From Deltaproteobacteria bacterium (GTDB taxonomy: Bacteria; Myxococcota; Myxococcia; Myxococcales; Anaeromyxobacteraceae), in assembly GCA_016214955.1 (NCBI GenBank), contig JACRMN010000002.1, forward strand, positions 1 through 64,000: 64,000 bases of DNA. The letters are read 5' to 3'. Every line of letters starts with the position of its first letter. Position 1 is the first letter of the stretch. The translations under genes and the position numbers were made by a program. Of the stretch, positions 46,136-55,653 are shown piece by piece. The notes below the pieces were generated by a model, which saw only the letters and a program-made list of their open reading frames with translations, searched no databases and was not told the DNA's origin.

Positions 46136-46170
46136 GGCACGCGGCGGGCGCGGGCGGTGTCGGGCGAGGC

Positions 46171-46857
46171 ATGAGAGCCGACGCGCCGGGAGCGATCGCA
46201 GGCGGGCAGGACGACGGGCTGGAGCAGGCGGAGCGGCGGACCGGGATCCTCGGAGCCTGGCGCTACCTCCGCGCGGCGGAGCCGGACGGCTCGCCGGCGC
46301 TGCTCTGGCCGGTGGCGCTGGCGGGAGCGCTCGCCATCTTCGTGGCCGCCGACCTGGTGGCCGACATCGCCGACGGCGTGCCCACCATCCACCTGGTGAT
46401 CGAGTCGCTGGCCCTGCTGCTGTGCCTGGCCGGCGTCTGGGGCACGGGCCGCCAGCTCCACCGGGCCCTCTGCCGGGCCCGCGACCTGCACGACACGGTC
46501 GAGCGCTCGCGCGCCGACCTGCACAGGCTCGGCGCCGAGGTCGAGGCCATGGCCAGCGGCGTGCGCACCATGGTGGATCTGCACTTCACCCGCTGGAAGC
46601 TCACCACGGCCGAGCGCGAGGTGGCGGTGCACGTGCTGCGCGGCCTCTCCTACAAGGAGGTGGCCGAGGCCCGCGACACCTCCGAGCACACGGTCCGCAA
46701 CCAGGCTTACGCCATCTACCGCAAGGCGGGCCTGGGGAGCCGCACCGACATGGCGGCGTTCTTCCTGGAGCAGCTGCTGGCGCCGCGCCAGCCGCTCCTG
46801 CACGCCGTCGCCGACGAGGCCGGGGCGGTCAGCGAGCGCGCTGCGGCGGCGCACTGA
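46171..46857 (+). CDS. Membrane-tethered LuxR-type HTH regulator
   Basis: 228 aa. Two helices at about 48-65 and 72-92 are followed by a coiled coil (LHDTVERSRADLHRLGAEVEAM) and a LuxR-type HTH: WKLTTAEREVAVHVLRGLSYKEVAEARDTSEHTVRNQAYAIYRKAGL. There is no receiver or ligand domain, so the signal must come through the membrane part or partner proteins. It may act while still anchored, like ToxR/CadC. Targets unknown. Confidence 0.82.
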   Translation: MRADAPGAIAGGQDDGLEQAERRTGILGAWRYLRAAEPDGSPALLWPVALAGALAIFVAADLVADIADGVPTIHLVIESLALLLCLAGVWGTGRQLHRALCRARDLHDTVERSRADLHRLGAEVEAMASGVRTMVDLHFTRWKLTTAEREVAVHVLRGLSYKEVAEARDTSEHTVRNQAYAIYRKAGLGSRTDMAAFFLEQLLAPRQPLLHAVADEAGAVSERAAAAH

Positions 46858-46876
46858 GGCCGGGCTGCCGGGCCTC

Positions 46877-47129
46877 GGTCCTCCGACGCCCCTCGGCGGG
46901 CCGGGTCTCCGGCCGGGCCCGGTCCTCCGCGCCCCTCGGCGGGCCGGGTCTCTACGGGCGCCGTACTGCGACCGGGCGCCGTCCGCAGACCCCGTGCAAC
47001 GCAACGCGCCGCGCGCCGTCCCGCCACATCCAGCCTTCAACGCGCGGCGCCGGCGTTGCATCGGCTCATGGGGGCGGCGGGCATCGCCCGAACGCCCTTA
47101 CCCCGCCTCGGGGCGCGGAGGACCGGGCC
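46877..47129. repeat. Nested-palindrome intergenic element, copy A
   Basis: Outer arms CGGTCCTCCGCGCCCC (46920-46935) and GGGGCGCGGAGGACCG (47110-47125) are perfect complements. Inner arms lie at 46995-47015 (TGCAACGC…GCCGCGCG) and 47041-47060 (CGCGCGGCGC…GTTGCA). The left arm is partly duplicated (46877-46918). A second copy lies at 61681. It fills the 339-nt space between the convergent LuxR-type and sigma-factor genes. No coding sense is evident. Confidence 0.75.
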
Positions 47130-47196
47130 CTGCGTTCCCTGGTGGGCCGCAAGCCGCGCAGCCGGCGCGTCCGGCGGAGCGGCGTGCGGAGCGTGC

Positions 47197-47760
47197 CTAG
47201 GGCCGCAGCGAGCCGGCGGCCAGCGTGAGGTAGCGGCGGGCCCGCAGGAGGAAGCGGTCGAGCTTGCGCGCCACGGTGCGGCGCGACAGCCCGAGCTCGG
47301 CCGAGAGCTCCTCCTGGCGCATGCCGTCCACCAGGATGCCCAGGGCGATGGCCTGGGTGGTGGCGTCGAAGCGGGAGAGCACGCTGCGGGCCAGCGCGCC
47401 CTCGAGGGAGCCGCCGGTCTCGGGCGCCGCCGGCTCGTCCGCCGATGCGATGTCGGCCTCGGGGTGGCGGCGCGCGCCGCGGAGCTGGTTCAGGCAGTGG
47501 TTGCGTGCGGTCCGCAGCAGCCAGGGCGCCAGGCTGTCGCGCTCGGCCAGGGCGGGGAGCCGCTCCACCAGCCGCACGAAGACCTCCTGGGTGGCGTCGC
47601 CGGCGGCGGTGGGGTTGCGGAGCAGCCGCAGGCAGCGGCGATACACCAGCGGTCCGTAGTCCCGGTAGAGGCGCGCGGCCTGGGCGCGGCGCGCCTCGGC
47701 ATCGGCGGAGCGCGACGGGGCGACAGCGGCGGGGAGGGCGATGGCGAGGGAGGTGCTCAT
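47197..47760 (-). CDS. ECF-like RNA polymerase sigma factor
   Basis: 187 aa from the ATG at 47760. Region 2 is recognisable in YGPLVYRRCLRLLRNPTAAGDATQEVFVRLVERL with WLLRTARNHCLNQLR. Region 4 ends with MRQEELSAELGLSRRTVARKLDRFLLRARRYL. No anti-sigma gene is adjacent. It is divergent from the giant IPT lipoprotein gene and may drive it. From 47761 to 48041 there are two GC hairpins and no gene. Confidence 0.87.
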   Translation of the reverse strand: MSTSLAIALPAAVAPSRSADAEARRAQAARLYRDYGPLVYRRCLRLLRNPTAAGDATQEVFVRLVERLPALAERDSLAPWLLRTARNHCLNQLRGARRHPEADIASADEPAAPETGGSLEGALARSVLSRFDATTQAIALGILVDGMRQEELSAELGLSRRTVARKLDRFLLRARRYLTLAAGSLRP

Positions 47761-47901
47761 CTCTTCTTCTCGCGGGGGGCCGCTTGCCGCTACCCACGGC
47801 GTGGCTCCCAGTGAGAGGAACGTGCGGAGCCGCAACGGGAACGTCCATGGGCTTCGCATACCAGCCGCGCCGATTGCCCTGGCCCGCCTGTCCCACGCCG
47901 C

Positions 47902-47940
47902 GCCCGGGCGCCCCGGGCGCGTCCCGGCGCCGCGGGACGC
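47902..47940. other. Two adjacent GC hairpins between divergent genes
   Basis: GCCCGGG-CGC-CCCGGGC (47902-47918) is followed directly by GCGTCCCG-N6-CGGGACGC (47919-47940). Both are perfect palindromes located midway between the sigma factor and IPT genes. They may be operators or leader structures. Confidence 0.5.
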
Positions 47941-48041
47941 GATCGCGGGGGTGGCGCGGTACCGAACGCTGACCCCCCGCCTGAGCTGTCACGCTCCCGC
48001 GACGACCGGTGTGCCTTCCGTCGACCGCCGGAGGGCGAGTC

Positions 48042-51000
48042 GTGAGGGCGACCACCGTGAACAAGACCCCGCTTCCCATCGCAGCACTGCTCTGCGCCGC
48101 GTTCGCCGCCTGCTCGGGCGGCGGCAACACGGCCAGGCCGGCCATCGGCGAGCCCATCGCCATCACCTCGGTGAGGCCCCAGAGCGGCTCCGCCACCGCG
48201 CCCACCGAGGTGACGATCGAGGGCAAGGGCTTCGTCTCCGGCATCTCCGTGACCTTCGGCACCGCCGAGGCCCTGGAGGTGCGGGTGGAGAGCGGCGAGC
48301 GGGTCCGGGCGGTGGCGCCACCCCACGGCCCCGGTCCGGTCGACGTGGAGGTGCGGGACCACCGCGACGGCCGCGGCGCCCGCGCCCCGTCCGCCTTCCG
48401 CTTCGACGATCCGCCGGTGCTGCGCTGGCTCGAGCCCGGGCAGGTGCCGCCCGCGGGCGGTGCGGTGATGCTCCACGGGGAGCACTTCGATCCTGCGGCC
48501 CGCATCACCTTCGGCGCCGAGGCCGCGGCCGGCTCGACCCTCTGGCTCTCCTCCCGGGAGCTGGTGGCGGTGGCCCCGGCGCAGGCCCCGGGTCTCGTCG
48601 ACGTGGCGGTGCAGAACCCCGACGGGCAGCGCAGCGTCCTCCCCGCGGCGCTCCGCTACCTGGATCCGCAGCCGCCGCCTCCTCCCCCGCCGCCGCCGCC
48701 CGTCGAGCCCCCGGCGCTCACCGCCGTCTCGCCGTCGAGCGGCCCCGAGGCGGGTGGCACCGCGCTGACCCTCTCCGGCCAGGGCTTCGCCGCCGGCGCC
48801 TCCGTCACCCTGGGCGGCTCGCCTGCCACGGTCACCGGCGGGAGCGCCACCTCGCTCCAGGTGGTGGCCCCGCCGCACGCCGCCGGGACCGTTGACGTGG
48901 CCGTGCAGAACCCCGACGGCCAGGGCTCGTCCCTGCCCGGCGCCTACCGCTACGTGGCGCCGCCGCCGCCGGCGCCGCGCCTCGCGGCCGTGGCGCCGCC
49001 GTCGGGCCTGGAGACGGGCGGCAACGCCGTCACCCTCGACGGCGCCGACTTCGCCCCCGGCGCCACCGTCACCTTCGGCGCCGATCCGGCCCAGGTCCTC
49101 GACCTCACCGCCAGCCGCATCGTGGCGGTGGCCCCGGCCCACGCGCCGGGCGCCGTCGACGTCTCGGTCCGCAACCCCGACGGGCAGTCGGCCACCCTCG
49201 CCGCCGCCTACGCCTACCAGGCGGCGCCGCTCCCCCCGCCGATCCTCTCCGGCATCGCCCCTGCCTCGGGCCCCAGCGCCGGCGGCACGGTGGTGTCCCT
49301 CTCCGGCAGCGGCTTCCAGGCAGGCGCCACCGTCATCGTGGGCGGCTCGTCCGCCCCGGTGACCTCCATCACCTCCACCGCCCTCACCGCCGTCGCTCCG
49401 GCCCACGCCGCCGGCGCGGTGGACGTGGCGGTGCAGAACCCCGACGGCCAGTCGGCCACGCTCGCCGGCGCCTTCCAGTACCTGGCGCCGCCGGCGATCG
49501 CCGCCGTGACGCCCGGCTCCGGCCCCACCGCCGGCGGCACCGGCGTGATCCTCACTGGCACCGGCTTCGCTGCCGGCGCCACGGTCGCCTTCGGCGGCGT
49601 GCCCGCAGCCGTCACCGCCTCCTCCACCACCTCGATCACCGCCGTGGCCCCGGCCCACGCCGCCGGCCCCGTGGACGTGGCGGTGCAGAACCCCGACGGC
49701 CAGGCCTCGGTCCGCCCCGCCGCCTTCACCTACCTGCCGCCGCCGCGCCTCCTGGCCATCGCCCCGGCCTCCGGCCCCGACGCCGGCGGCACCAGCGTGA
49801 GCCTCTCCGGCACCGGCTTCTCCGCAGGGGCCACGGTCACCTTCGGCGGCCTGCCCGCCGCCGTCACCGCGGCGAGTGGCTTCTCGCTCACCGCCGTGGC
49901 CCCGGCCCACGCCGCCGGGACCGTGGACGTGGTGGTCCGCAACGCCGACGGCCAGTCGGCCGCGCTGCCGGCCGCCTACGCGTACCTGCCCGCGCCGGTC
50001 CTCGCCGACGTCGCTCCCGCCTCCGGCCCCACCGCCGGCGGCACCGCCCTGCTCCTCACCGGCACCGGCTTCCAGCAGGGCGCCGCGGTCCGCATCGGCG
50101 GCAGCGCGGCCCTGGTGGGCTCCGTCACCTCCACCACCATCTCGGCCACCGCCCCGGCCCACGCCGCGGGCGCCGTGGACGTGGCGGTGGTGAACCCCGA
50201 CGGCCGCGAGGCGGTCCGGGCCGGCGCCTACCTGTACGTGGCGCCTCCTCCTCCGCCCACGCTCTCCGGCCTCGCGCCCGCGAGCGGCAGCACGCTGGGC
50301 GGTACCGCGGTGGTGCTCGCCGGCGCCGACTTCCAGGCTGGCGCCACCGTCACCTTCGACGGCCTGCCGGCCGTGGTGAGCGGCCTCACCGCCACCGCCA
50401 TCGCCGCGGTGGCCCCGGCCCACGCCGCCGGCGCGGTCGCCGTCGCGGTCCAGAACCCCGACGGACTCTCGGCCTCCCTCGCCGGCGCCTTCACCTACGT
50501 CGCGCCCCCGCCGCCCAGTCCGACCCTGGCCCTCGACGTGGTCTCGCCCTCCTCCGGCCCCACCGCCGGCGGCACGGCGCTGGTGCTCACCGGCACCGGC
50601 TTCGAGGCCGGCGCCCAGGTCTCGGTCGGCGGCTCCGCCGCTGCCGTGGGCGCGATCACCGCCACCCGCATCGAGGCCACCGCGCCGGCCCACGCCGCCG
50701 GCCCGGCCGACGTGGTGGTGTCGCTGCCCGACGGACGCACCGCCTCCCTCGCCGCCGCCTTCGCCTACCTGGCCCCGCCGCCGCCCCCCTCGCTCGCCTC
50801 GCTGGCCCCGGTCGAGGGTCCCGACAGCGGCGGCACCGCGGTGCTCCTCACCGGCAGCGACTTCCAGGCTGGCGCCACCGTCACCTTCGGCGGCATCGCG
50901 GGTGCCGTGGGCACGGTCACCTCCACCAGCATCTCGGTCGTCACCCCGGCGCAGCTCGCCGGCCCGGCCGAGGTGGTGGTCCGGAACCCCGACGGCCAGC

Positions 51001-54000
51001 AGGCCCGGCTGGCGCCCGGCTTCACCTTCCTGCCGCCGCCGGTGCTCGCCGGCCTGGTCCCCGCCAGCGGCCCGGATGCCGGCGGCACCGCCATCGCCCT
51101 CTCCGGCGCCGGCTTCCAGCCCGGCGCCTCGGTGACCTTCGGCGGCCTGCCCGCACCGGTGGTGAGCCTCGGCGCCACCGCCATCGCCGTCACCGCTCCG
51201 GCCCACGCCGCCGGCGCGGTGGACGTCACCGTCACCAACCCCGACGGCCGCGCCACCACCCTCCCGGCCGCCTACGCCTACCTGGCGCCGCCGCCCCCGC
51301 CGCCGGCCATCGCCGGCATCTCCCCGGCCTCGGGCCCCTCGGCGGGCGGCAACGCCGTGCTCCTCACCGGCAGCGGCTTCCAGCAGGGGGCCACCGTCGC
51401 CTTCGGCGGCGCGCCGGCCCTGGTGGGCGCGGTCGCCGCCGGCTCCCTCTCGGTCACCGCGCCGGCCCACGCGGCCGGAGCGGTGGACGTCTCGGTGCGG
51501 AACCCCGACGGCCAGGCCACCCTCCTGGCGGCCGGCTACGCCTACGTCGCCCCGCCCCCCGCCCTCGCCGGGCTCTCGCCCGCGGCCGGCCCGGTGTCCG
51601 GCGGCACCGCCGTGCTCCTCGCCGGCAGCGGCTTCCAGCAGGGGCTCACCGTCACCTTCGGCGGCGTCCCGGCCCTGGTGGGCGCGGTGACCGACACCTC
51701 GGCCTCGGTCTCCGCCCCGGCCCATGCCGCCGGCCCGGTGACGGTGGCGCTGCGGAACCCCGACGGCCAGTCGGCCTCGCTCCCCGCCGCCTTCACTTAC
51801 CGTGACCCGCCCCCCGTGCTGACCGCGGCGACCCCCGCCTCCGGCACCACCGCCGGCGGCACCTCCGTGCTGCTCTCCGGCACCGGGTTCACCGCCGGCC
51901 TCGGCGTCCGCATCGGCGGCACCCCGGCCGCCGTGGGTGCGGTCACCGCCACCACCGCCCTGGTCACCACCCCGGCCCACGCCGCCGGCCCGGCCGACGT
52001 CCTCCTCGCAAACCCCGACGGGCAGACCGCGCTGCTGGCCGGCGGCTTCACCTACGTCGCGCCGCCGCCGCCGCCGTCGCTCGCCTCGGTCACCCCTTCC
52101 TCGGGCACCACCGCCGGGGGCACCGCCGTCACCCTGGCCGGCAGCGGCTTCCAGGCCGGCGCCGCCGTGACCGTGGGCGGCGCCGCGGCCGCCGTCACCG
52201 GCCTCTCGGCCTCCGCCATCGCCATCACCACCCCGGCCGGCGCCGCCGGCCCTGCCGACGTGCGGGTCCAGAACCCCGACGGCCAGGCCGCGCTGCTGAC
52301 CGGCGGGTTCACCTTCGTGGCGCCGCCCCCGCCGCCGTCGCTGGCCTCGGTGGCGCCTTCCTCGGGCACCACCGCCGGCGGCACCGAGGTGATCCTCGGC
52401 GGGACCGGCTTCGCCACCGGCGCCGCCGTCACCTTCGGCGGGACCCTGGCCACGGTGACCGCCGCCACCGCCACGGCACTCACCGTGACCGCGCCGGCCC
52501 ACGCCCAGGGGGCGGTGGACGTGGCGGTCCAGAACCCCGACGGCCAGTCCTCGCTGCTGGCGGCCGCCTTCACCTACGCCGCGCCGCCGCCTCCTCCGCC
52601 GGTGCTCCTCACCATCTCTCCCGCGTCGGGAACCACCGCCGGCGGCACGCCCGTCACCCTGGGCGGCAGCGGCTTCCAGGCCGGCGCCAGCGTCACCGTC
52701 GGCGGCGCCGCCGCCACCGTGACCTCGGTGACGGCCACCGCCATCGGCATCACCACGCCCGCCGGCGCGGCCGGCCCGGCCGACGTCGCCGTGGCCAACC
52801 CCGGCGGCGCCTCGGACACCATGGTCTCGGGCTTCACCTACCTGGCCCCGCCGCCCCCGGTCCCGGCGCCGACCCTGGCCACCCTCTCCCCCGCCACCGG
52901 CCCCACCGGCGGCGGCACCACCGTGCTGCTCACCGGCGCCGACCTCGACCCGGCGGTGGCGGTCACCTTCGGCGGCGTGGCCGCCACCGTCACCTCCTCC
53001 GCGGCCGGCGCGGTCACGGTGGTGTCGCCGGCCCACCCGGCCGGCGCGGTGGACGTCACCGCCGTCAACCCCGACGGCCAGTCGGCCACGCTGGCCGGCG
53101 CCTTCACCTACACCGCCCCGCCGGCGGCGCCGCCCACCGTCAACTCGATCGCGCCGGCCTCCGGCAGCACCTTCGGCGGCGACAACGTGGTCATCAGCGG
53201 CCGGGACTTCGCCAACCCGCTGGTCTCGTTCGGCGGCGCCTCGGCCACCATCACCGCCGCGTCGGCCACCTCCCTCACCGTGCTCACCCCGCCGCACGCC
53301 GCGGGCGCGGTGGACGTGCGGGTCGAGAACGGCGACGGCCAGTCGGCCACGGTGGCGGGCGGCTACGCCTACGTGGCCCCGCCGGCGGGCCTGCCGGCGC
53401 CGGTGCTGCTCTCGGTCTCGCCGGCCTCGGGATCCGTCAACGGCAACACCGCGGTGACGGTCACCGGCCAGAACTTCGTCACCGGCTCCACCGTGAGCTT
53501 CGGCGGCGCGGAGGCCTTCGTCGGCGCCATCACCGCCACCACCATCCAGGTGGTCACCAACATCCACGCCGCCGGGGTGGTGGACGTCACCGTGGTGAAC
53601 CCCGACCACCAGGCCTCCACCCTGGCGGGCGCCTACACCTACGTGGCCCCGCCGCCGGTGGTGACGGCCCTCAACGTCCGTGGTTCCCCGCAGGCGGGCG
53701 GCGTCAAGGTGACCATGGCCGGCACCGGCCTGGTGAACGCCGCCTCGGTGACCTTCGGGGGCGCGCTCGCCACCGGCCTCACCTTCGACGCCCTCACCGG
53801 CACCATCAGCGTCTTCGCGCCGGCGAGCCCCCTCGGCCCCACCGCCGACGGCTTCGTCGACCTGGTGGTCACCGCCGCCGACGGCCAGACGGCCACGGTC
53901 CCCGGCTTCCACTACGGGAACCCGCCCTCGGCCACAGGCCTCACGCCCGACACCGGCCGCCGCGGCGACCCGCTCACCATCTTCGGGAGCGACTTCACGG

Positions 54001-54194
54001 CCGACACCACCGGCCCGCGCGCCGGGCTGCAGGTGTCCTTCGGCGGCACCATCGCCACCATCACCTCGAAGACGGCCACCGAGATCGTGGTGGCCATCCC
54101 CAAGGTGAACCCGGGCGTCTACCAGGTCTTCGTCACCAACTTCGACGGGCAGTTCGTCGTCGTGCCCGGCACCTTCACGGCGCCGGGCCCGTGA
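48042..54194 (+). CDS. Giant surface lipoprotein with ~23 IPT/TIG repeats
   Basis: About 2050 aa. GTG 48042 has GGAGGGCG before it; GTG 48057 would give the more typical signal MNKTPLPIAALLCAAFAAC, whose Cys is lipidated. After a short GGGNTARP linker, about 23 repeats of roughly 80-85 aa follow. Each has the form P-x-[hydrophobic]-x-x-[IV]xPxSGxxxGGTxVxLxGxxFxxG…VTFGG…APAHAAGxVDVxVxNPDGQ, the Ig-like IPT/TIG fold; the Pro-rich joints (PPPPP) vary. The last repeats (from ~1880) diverge. It probably forms a long fibre at the cell surface for adhesion or display. High similarity between repeats favours recombination. Confidence 0.9.
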   Translation: MRATTVNKTPLPIAALLCAAFAACSGGGNTARPAIGEPIAITSVRPQSGSATAPTEVTIEGKGFVSGISVTFGTAEALEVRVESGERVRAVAPPHGPGPVDVEVRDHRDGRGARAPSAFRFDDPPVLRWLEPGQVPPAGGAVMLHGEHFDPAARITFGAEAAAGSTLWLSSRELVAVAPAQAPGLVDVAVQNPDGQRSVLPAALRYLDPQPPPPPPPPPPVEPPALTAVSPSSGPEAGGTALTLSGQGFAAGASVTLGGSPATVTGGSATSLQVVAPPHAAGTVDVAVQNPDGQGSSLPGAYRYVAPPPPAPRLAAVAPPSGLETGGNAVTLDGADFAPGATVTFGADPAQVLDLTASRIVAVAPAHAPGAVDVSVRNPDGQSATLAAAYAYQAAPLPPPILSGIAPASGPSAGGTVVSLSGSGFQAGATVIVGGSSAPVTSITSTALTAVAPAHAAGAVDVAVQNPDGQSATLAGAFQYLAPPAIAAVTPGSGPTAGGTGVILTGTGFAAGATVAFGGVPAAVTASSTTSITAVAPAHAAGPVDVAVQNPDGQASVRPAAFTYLPPPRLLAIAPASGPDAGGTSVSLSGTGFSAGATVTFGGLPAAVTAASGFSLTAVAPAHAAGTVDVVVRNADGQSAALPAAYAYLPAPVLADVAPASGPTAGGTALLLTGTGFQQGAAVRIGGSAALVGSVTSTTISATAPAHAAGAVDVAVVNPDGREAVRAGAYLYVAPPPPPTLSGLAPASGSTLGGTAVVLAGADFQAGATVTFDGLPAVVSGLTATAIAAVAPAHAAGAVAVAVQNPDGLSASLAGAFTYVAPPPPSPTLALDVVSPSSGPTAGGTALVLTGTGFEAGAQVSVGGSAAAVGAITATRIEATAPAHAAGPADVVVSLPDGRTASLAAAFAYLAPPPPPSLASLAPVEGPDSGGTAVLLTGSDFQAGATVTFGGIAGAVGTVTSTSISVVTPAQLAGPAEVVVRNPDGQQARLAPGFTFLPPPVLAGLVPASGPDAGGTAIALSGAGFQPGASVTFGGLPAPVVSLGATAIAVTAPAHAAGAVDVTVTNPDGRATTLPAAYAYLAPPPPPPAIAGISPASGPSAGGNAVLLTGSGFQQGATVAFGGAPALVGAVAAGSLSVTAPAHAAGAVDVSVRNPDGQATLLAAGYAYVAPPPALAGLSPAAGPVSGGTAVLLAGSGFQQGLTVTFGGVPALVGAVTDTSASVSAPAHAAGPVTVALRNPDGQSASLPAAFTYRDPPPVLTAATPASGTTAGGTSVLLSGTGFTAGLGVRIGGTPAAVGAVTATTALVTTPAHAAGPADVLLANPDGQTALLAGGFTYVAPPPPPSLASVTPSSGTTAGGTAVTLAGSGFQAGAAVTVGGAAAAVTGLSASAIAITTPAGAAGPADVRVQNPDGQAALLTGGFTFVAPPPPPSLASVAPSSGTTAGGTEVILGGTGFATGAAVTFGGTLATVTAATATALTVTAPAHAQGAVDVAVQNPDGQSSLLAAAFTYAAPPPPPPVLLTISPASGTTAGGTPVTLGGSGFQAGASVTVGGAAATVTSVTATAIGITTPAGAAGPADVAVANPGGASDTMVSGFTYLAPPPPVPAPTLATLSPATGPTGGGTTVLLTGADLDPAVAVTFGGVAATVTSSAAGAVTVVSPAHPAGAVDVTAVNPDGQSATLAGAFTYTAPPAAPPTVNSIAPASGSTFGGDNVVISGRDFANPLVSFGGASATITAASATSLTVLTPPHAAGAVDVRVENGDGQSATVAGGYAYVAPPAGLPAPVLLSVSPASGSVNGNTAVTVTGQNFVTGSTVSFGGAEAFVGAITATTIQVVTNIHAAGVVDVTVVNPDHQASTLAGAYTYVAPPPVVTALNVRGSPQAGGVKVTMAGTGLVNAASVTFGGALATGLTFDALTGTISVFAPASPLGPTADGFVDLVVTAADGQTATVPGFHYGNPPSATGLTPDTGRRGDPLTIFGSDFTADTTGPRAGLQVSFGGTIATITSKTATEIVVAIPKVNPGVYQVFVTNFDGQFVVVPGTFTAPGP

Positions 54195-54209
54195 CCGCCG
54201 CCGCGCGGC

Positions 54210-54554
54210 TCAGCGGCCCGCTGGCACGTCGTCCACCGGGACGATCCGGCGCCAGCGGCCGCTGGTGAAGATGACCAGCGACGAGAGCAGCATGGCCACG
54301 ACCACGTCGTGGGCCATGGTGCCCAGCGAGACGTGGGGCATGAGCAGCGCGGCGATGAGCAGCCACACCGCCATCAGCGCGTTGCCGAAGCGCAGGCCCG
54401 GCTTGCCCGGCACGGCGAACGAGACCAGCGCCACCGTGGCGATGAGCAGCGCCGAGACCAGGCTGTTCCAGGCGGTGGGGATGGAGTGGGGCAGCAGCCA
54501 GGCGGAGGCGAAGAGCCAGGTGGCCAGCGCGAGGTAGAGCGAGAGCACGGTCAT
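54210..54554 (-). CDS. SPW-repeat-like small membrane protein
   Basis: 114 aa from the ATG at 54554 (AGAGGGATCGCC before it). Four helices; the stretch ATWLFASAWLLPHSIPTAWNSLVSALLIATVALV and the second half (LRFGNALMAVWLLIAALLMP) form two similar halves, as in SPW-repeat proteins. No known function. Confidence 0.75.
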   Translation of the reverse strand: MTVLSLYLALATWLFASAWLLPHSIPTAWNSLVSALLIATVALVSFAVPGKPGLRFGNALMAVWLLIAALLMPHVSLGTMAHDVVVAMLLSSLVIFTSGRWRRIVPVDDVPAGR

Positions 54555-54735
54555 GGCGATCCCTCTGGGCGAGGGTGTGGGGGAGGCCCTCGCGTCGGCC
54601 GAGCATGGCAGCCGCGAGGAACACCGTCCACCTGTGCAGGGAACCCACCGCTTCTCGCTAGCCACGAGGGGTGCGACCGGATGCGCGCGCCCCGGGCGCA
54701 GAAAAGTCTGCCGTCGACTCGCCGTCCGGGTCAGG

Positions 54736-55509
54736 TCACGCGGGGCGGGTCCCGGCGAAGAGCACGCGACGGAAGGTGAACAGGAACGGGTGGGTGTCGG
54801 GAAGCTCCGCCAGCAGGCGCTGGCGATAGCGGGCCAGGTAGGGCTCGTAGAGGGCGGCGGGAAGCCGCTCCTTCCAGTCGTTGAGCAGCGTGCCCTTCAC
54901 CCACTCCACCACCTCGGCCGGTCCAGCCAGCACGTGCGCGTACACCCGGAGTGACACATGCAGGTCGCGGAGCCCTGCGGCGAAGAGCAGCTCGGCGTAG
55001 GCCTCGGGGGCCAGCACCGTCCGCTCCTTGCGCCAGCCGCCCAGCGCGCTGCGGAAGGGCTCCTCCTCGCCGGTCTCGCGGGCCACGCGGTGCGAGGGGT
55101 GGTCGTGGTTGTCGGGCACCTGGACGGCGAGCTGGCCACCGGGCCGGAGCAGCCCGCCGAGCCGCGGCACCAGCCGCGCATGGTCGGGCAGCCAGTGGAG
55201 CGCGGCGTTGGAGAGCACCAGGTCCCAGTGGCCGCCGGCCGCCGCCAGGTCGCCCTTCTCGAAGCGCAACCCGCCGCCCTCCACCTGGGCGGCGCGCCGG
55301 AGCATGGCCTCGGAGCTGTCGATGCCCAGCGTCTCGGCGGCCCCGAGCCGCTCGTGGGCCAGCCGGGTGAGCTCGCCGGTGCCGCAGCCCAGGTCCAGCG
55401 CCCGCATCCCCGCCCGTGGCTTCACCAGCGCCAGGAGGTCGAGGAAGGGCTGGCTGCGCTCGTCGCGGAAGCGCTGGTACTGATCGGGGTCCCAGGTGTC
55501 GCTCGCCAT
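54736..55509 (-). CDS. tam: Trans-aconitate 2-methyltransferase-like enzyme
   Basis: 257 aa. WDPDQYQRFRDERSQPFLDLLA, LDLGCGTGELT (SAM site), GIDSSEAML, LVLSNAALHWLPDH and the C-terminal YRQRLLAELPDTHPFLFTFRRVLF are all features of Tam. It methylates trans-aconitate and so relieves inhibition of the TCA cycle. Single gene. Confidence 0.88.
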   Translation of the reverse strand: MASDTWDPDQYQRFRDERSQPFLDLLALVKPRAGMRALDLGCGTGELTRLAHERLGAAETLGIDSSEAMLRRAAQVEGGGLRFEKGDLAAAGGHWDLVLSNAALHWLPDHARLVPRLGGLLRPGGQLAVQVPDNHDHPSHRVARETGEEEPFRSALGGWRKERTVLAPEAYAELLFAAGLRDLHVSLRVYAHVLAGPAEVVEWVKGTLLNDWKERLPAALYEPYLARYRQRLLAELPDTHPFLFTFRRVLFAGTRPA

Positions 55510-55653
55510 GGCTCGATCCTCCGGGGTCCGCCCTCATCCTAGCGGAAGGGGTCGGGGGGGAGGGGGGAATGCATTGACCTCCCGGAGGGTTCCGACGAGA
55601 ATCCGCCGCTCGCGCCGTTCCGGCGCGCCCAAGCCAACGAATCCGGGAGCCCC

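Noticed and set aside
46136-46152. Sigma-54 promoter before the LuxR-type gene (TGGCACGCGGCGGGCG)
   Set aside because: Spacing GG-N10-GC fits, but the -12 part lacks TTGCA-like bases; chance is likely in GC-rich DNA.
46990-47200. Small protein encoded inside the palindrome element
   Set aside because: Open frames in copies A and B differ and consist of Arg/Pro/Gly-rich sequence without a ribosome site.
48700-53650. CRISPR-like or satellite repeat array
   Set aside because: The periodic similarity (~250 nt) is fully explained by in-frame IPT/TIG protein repeats with no spacer structure.
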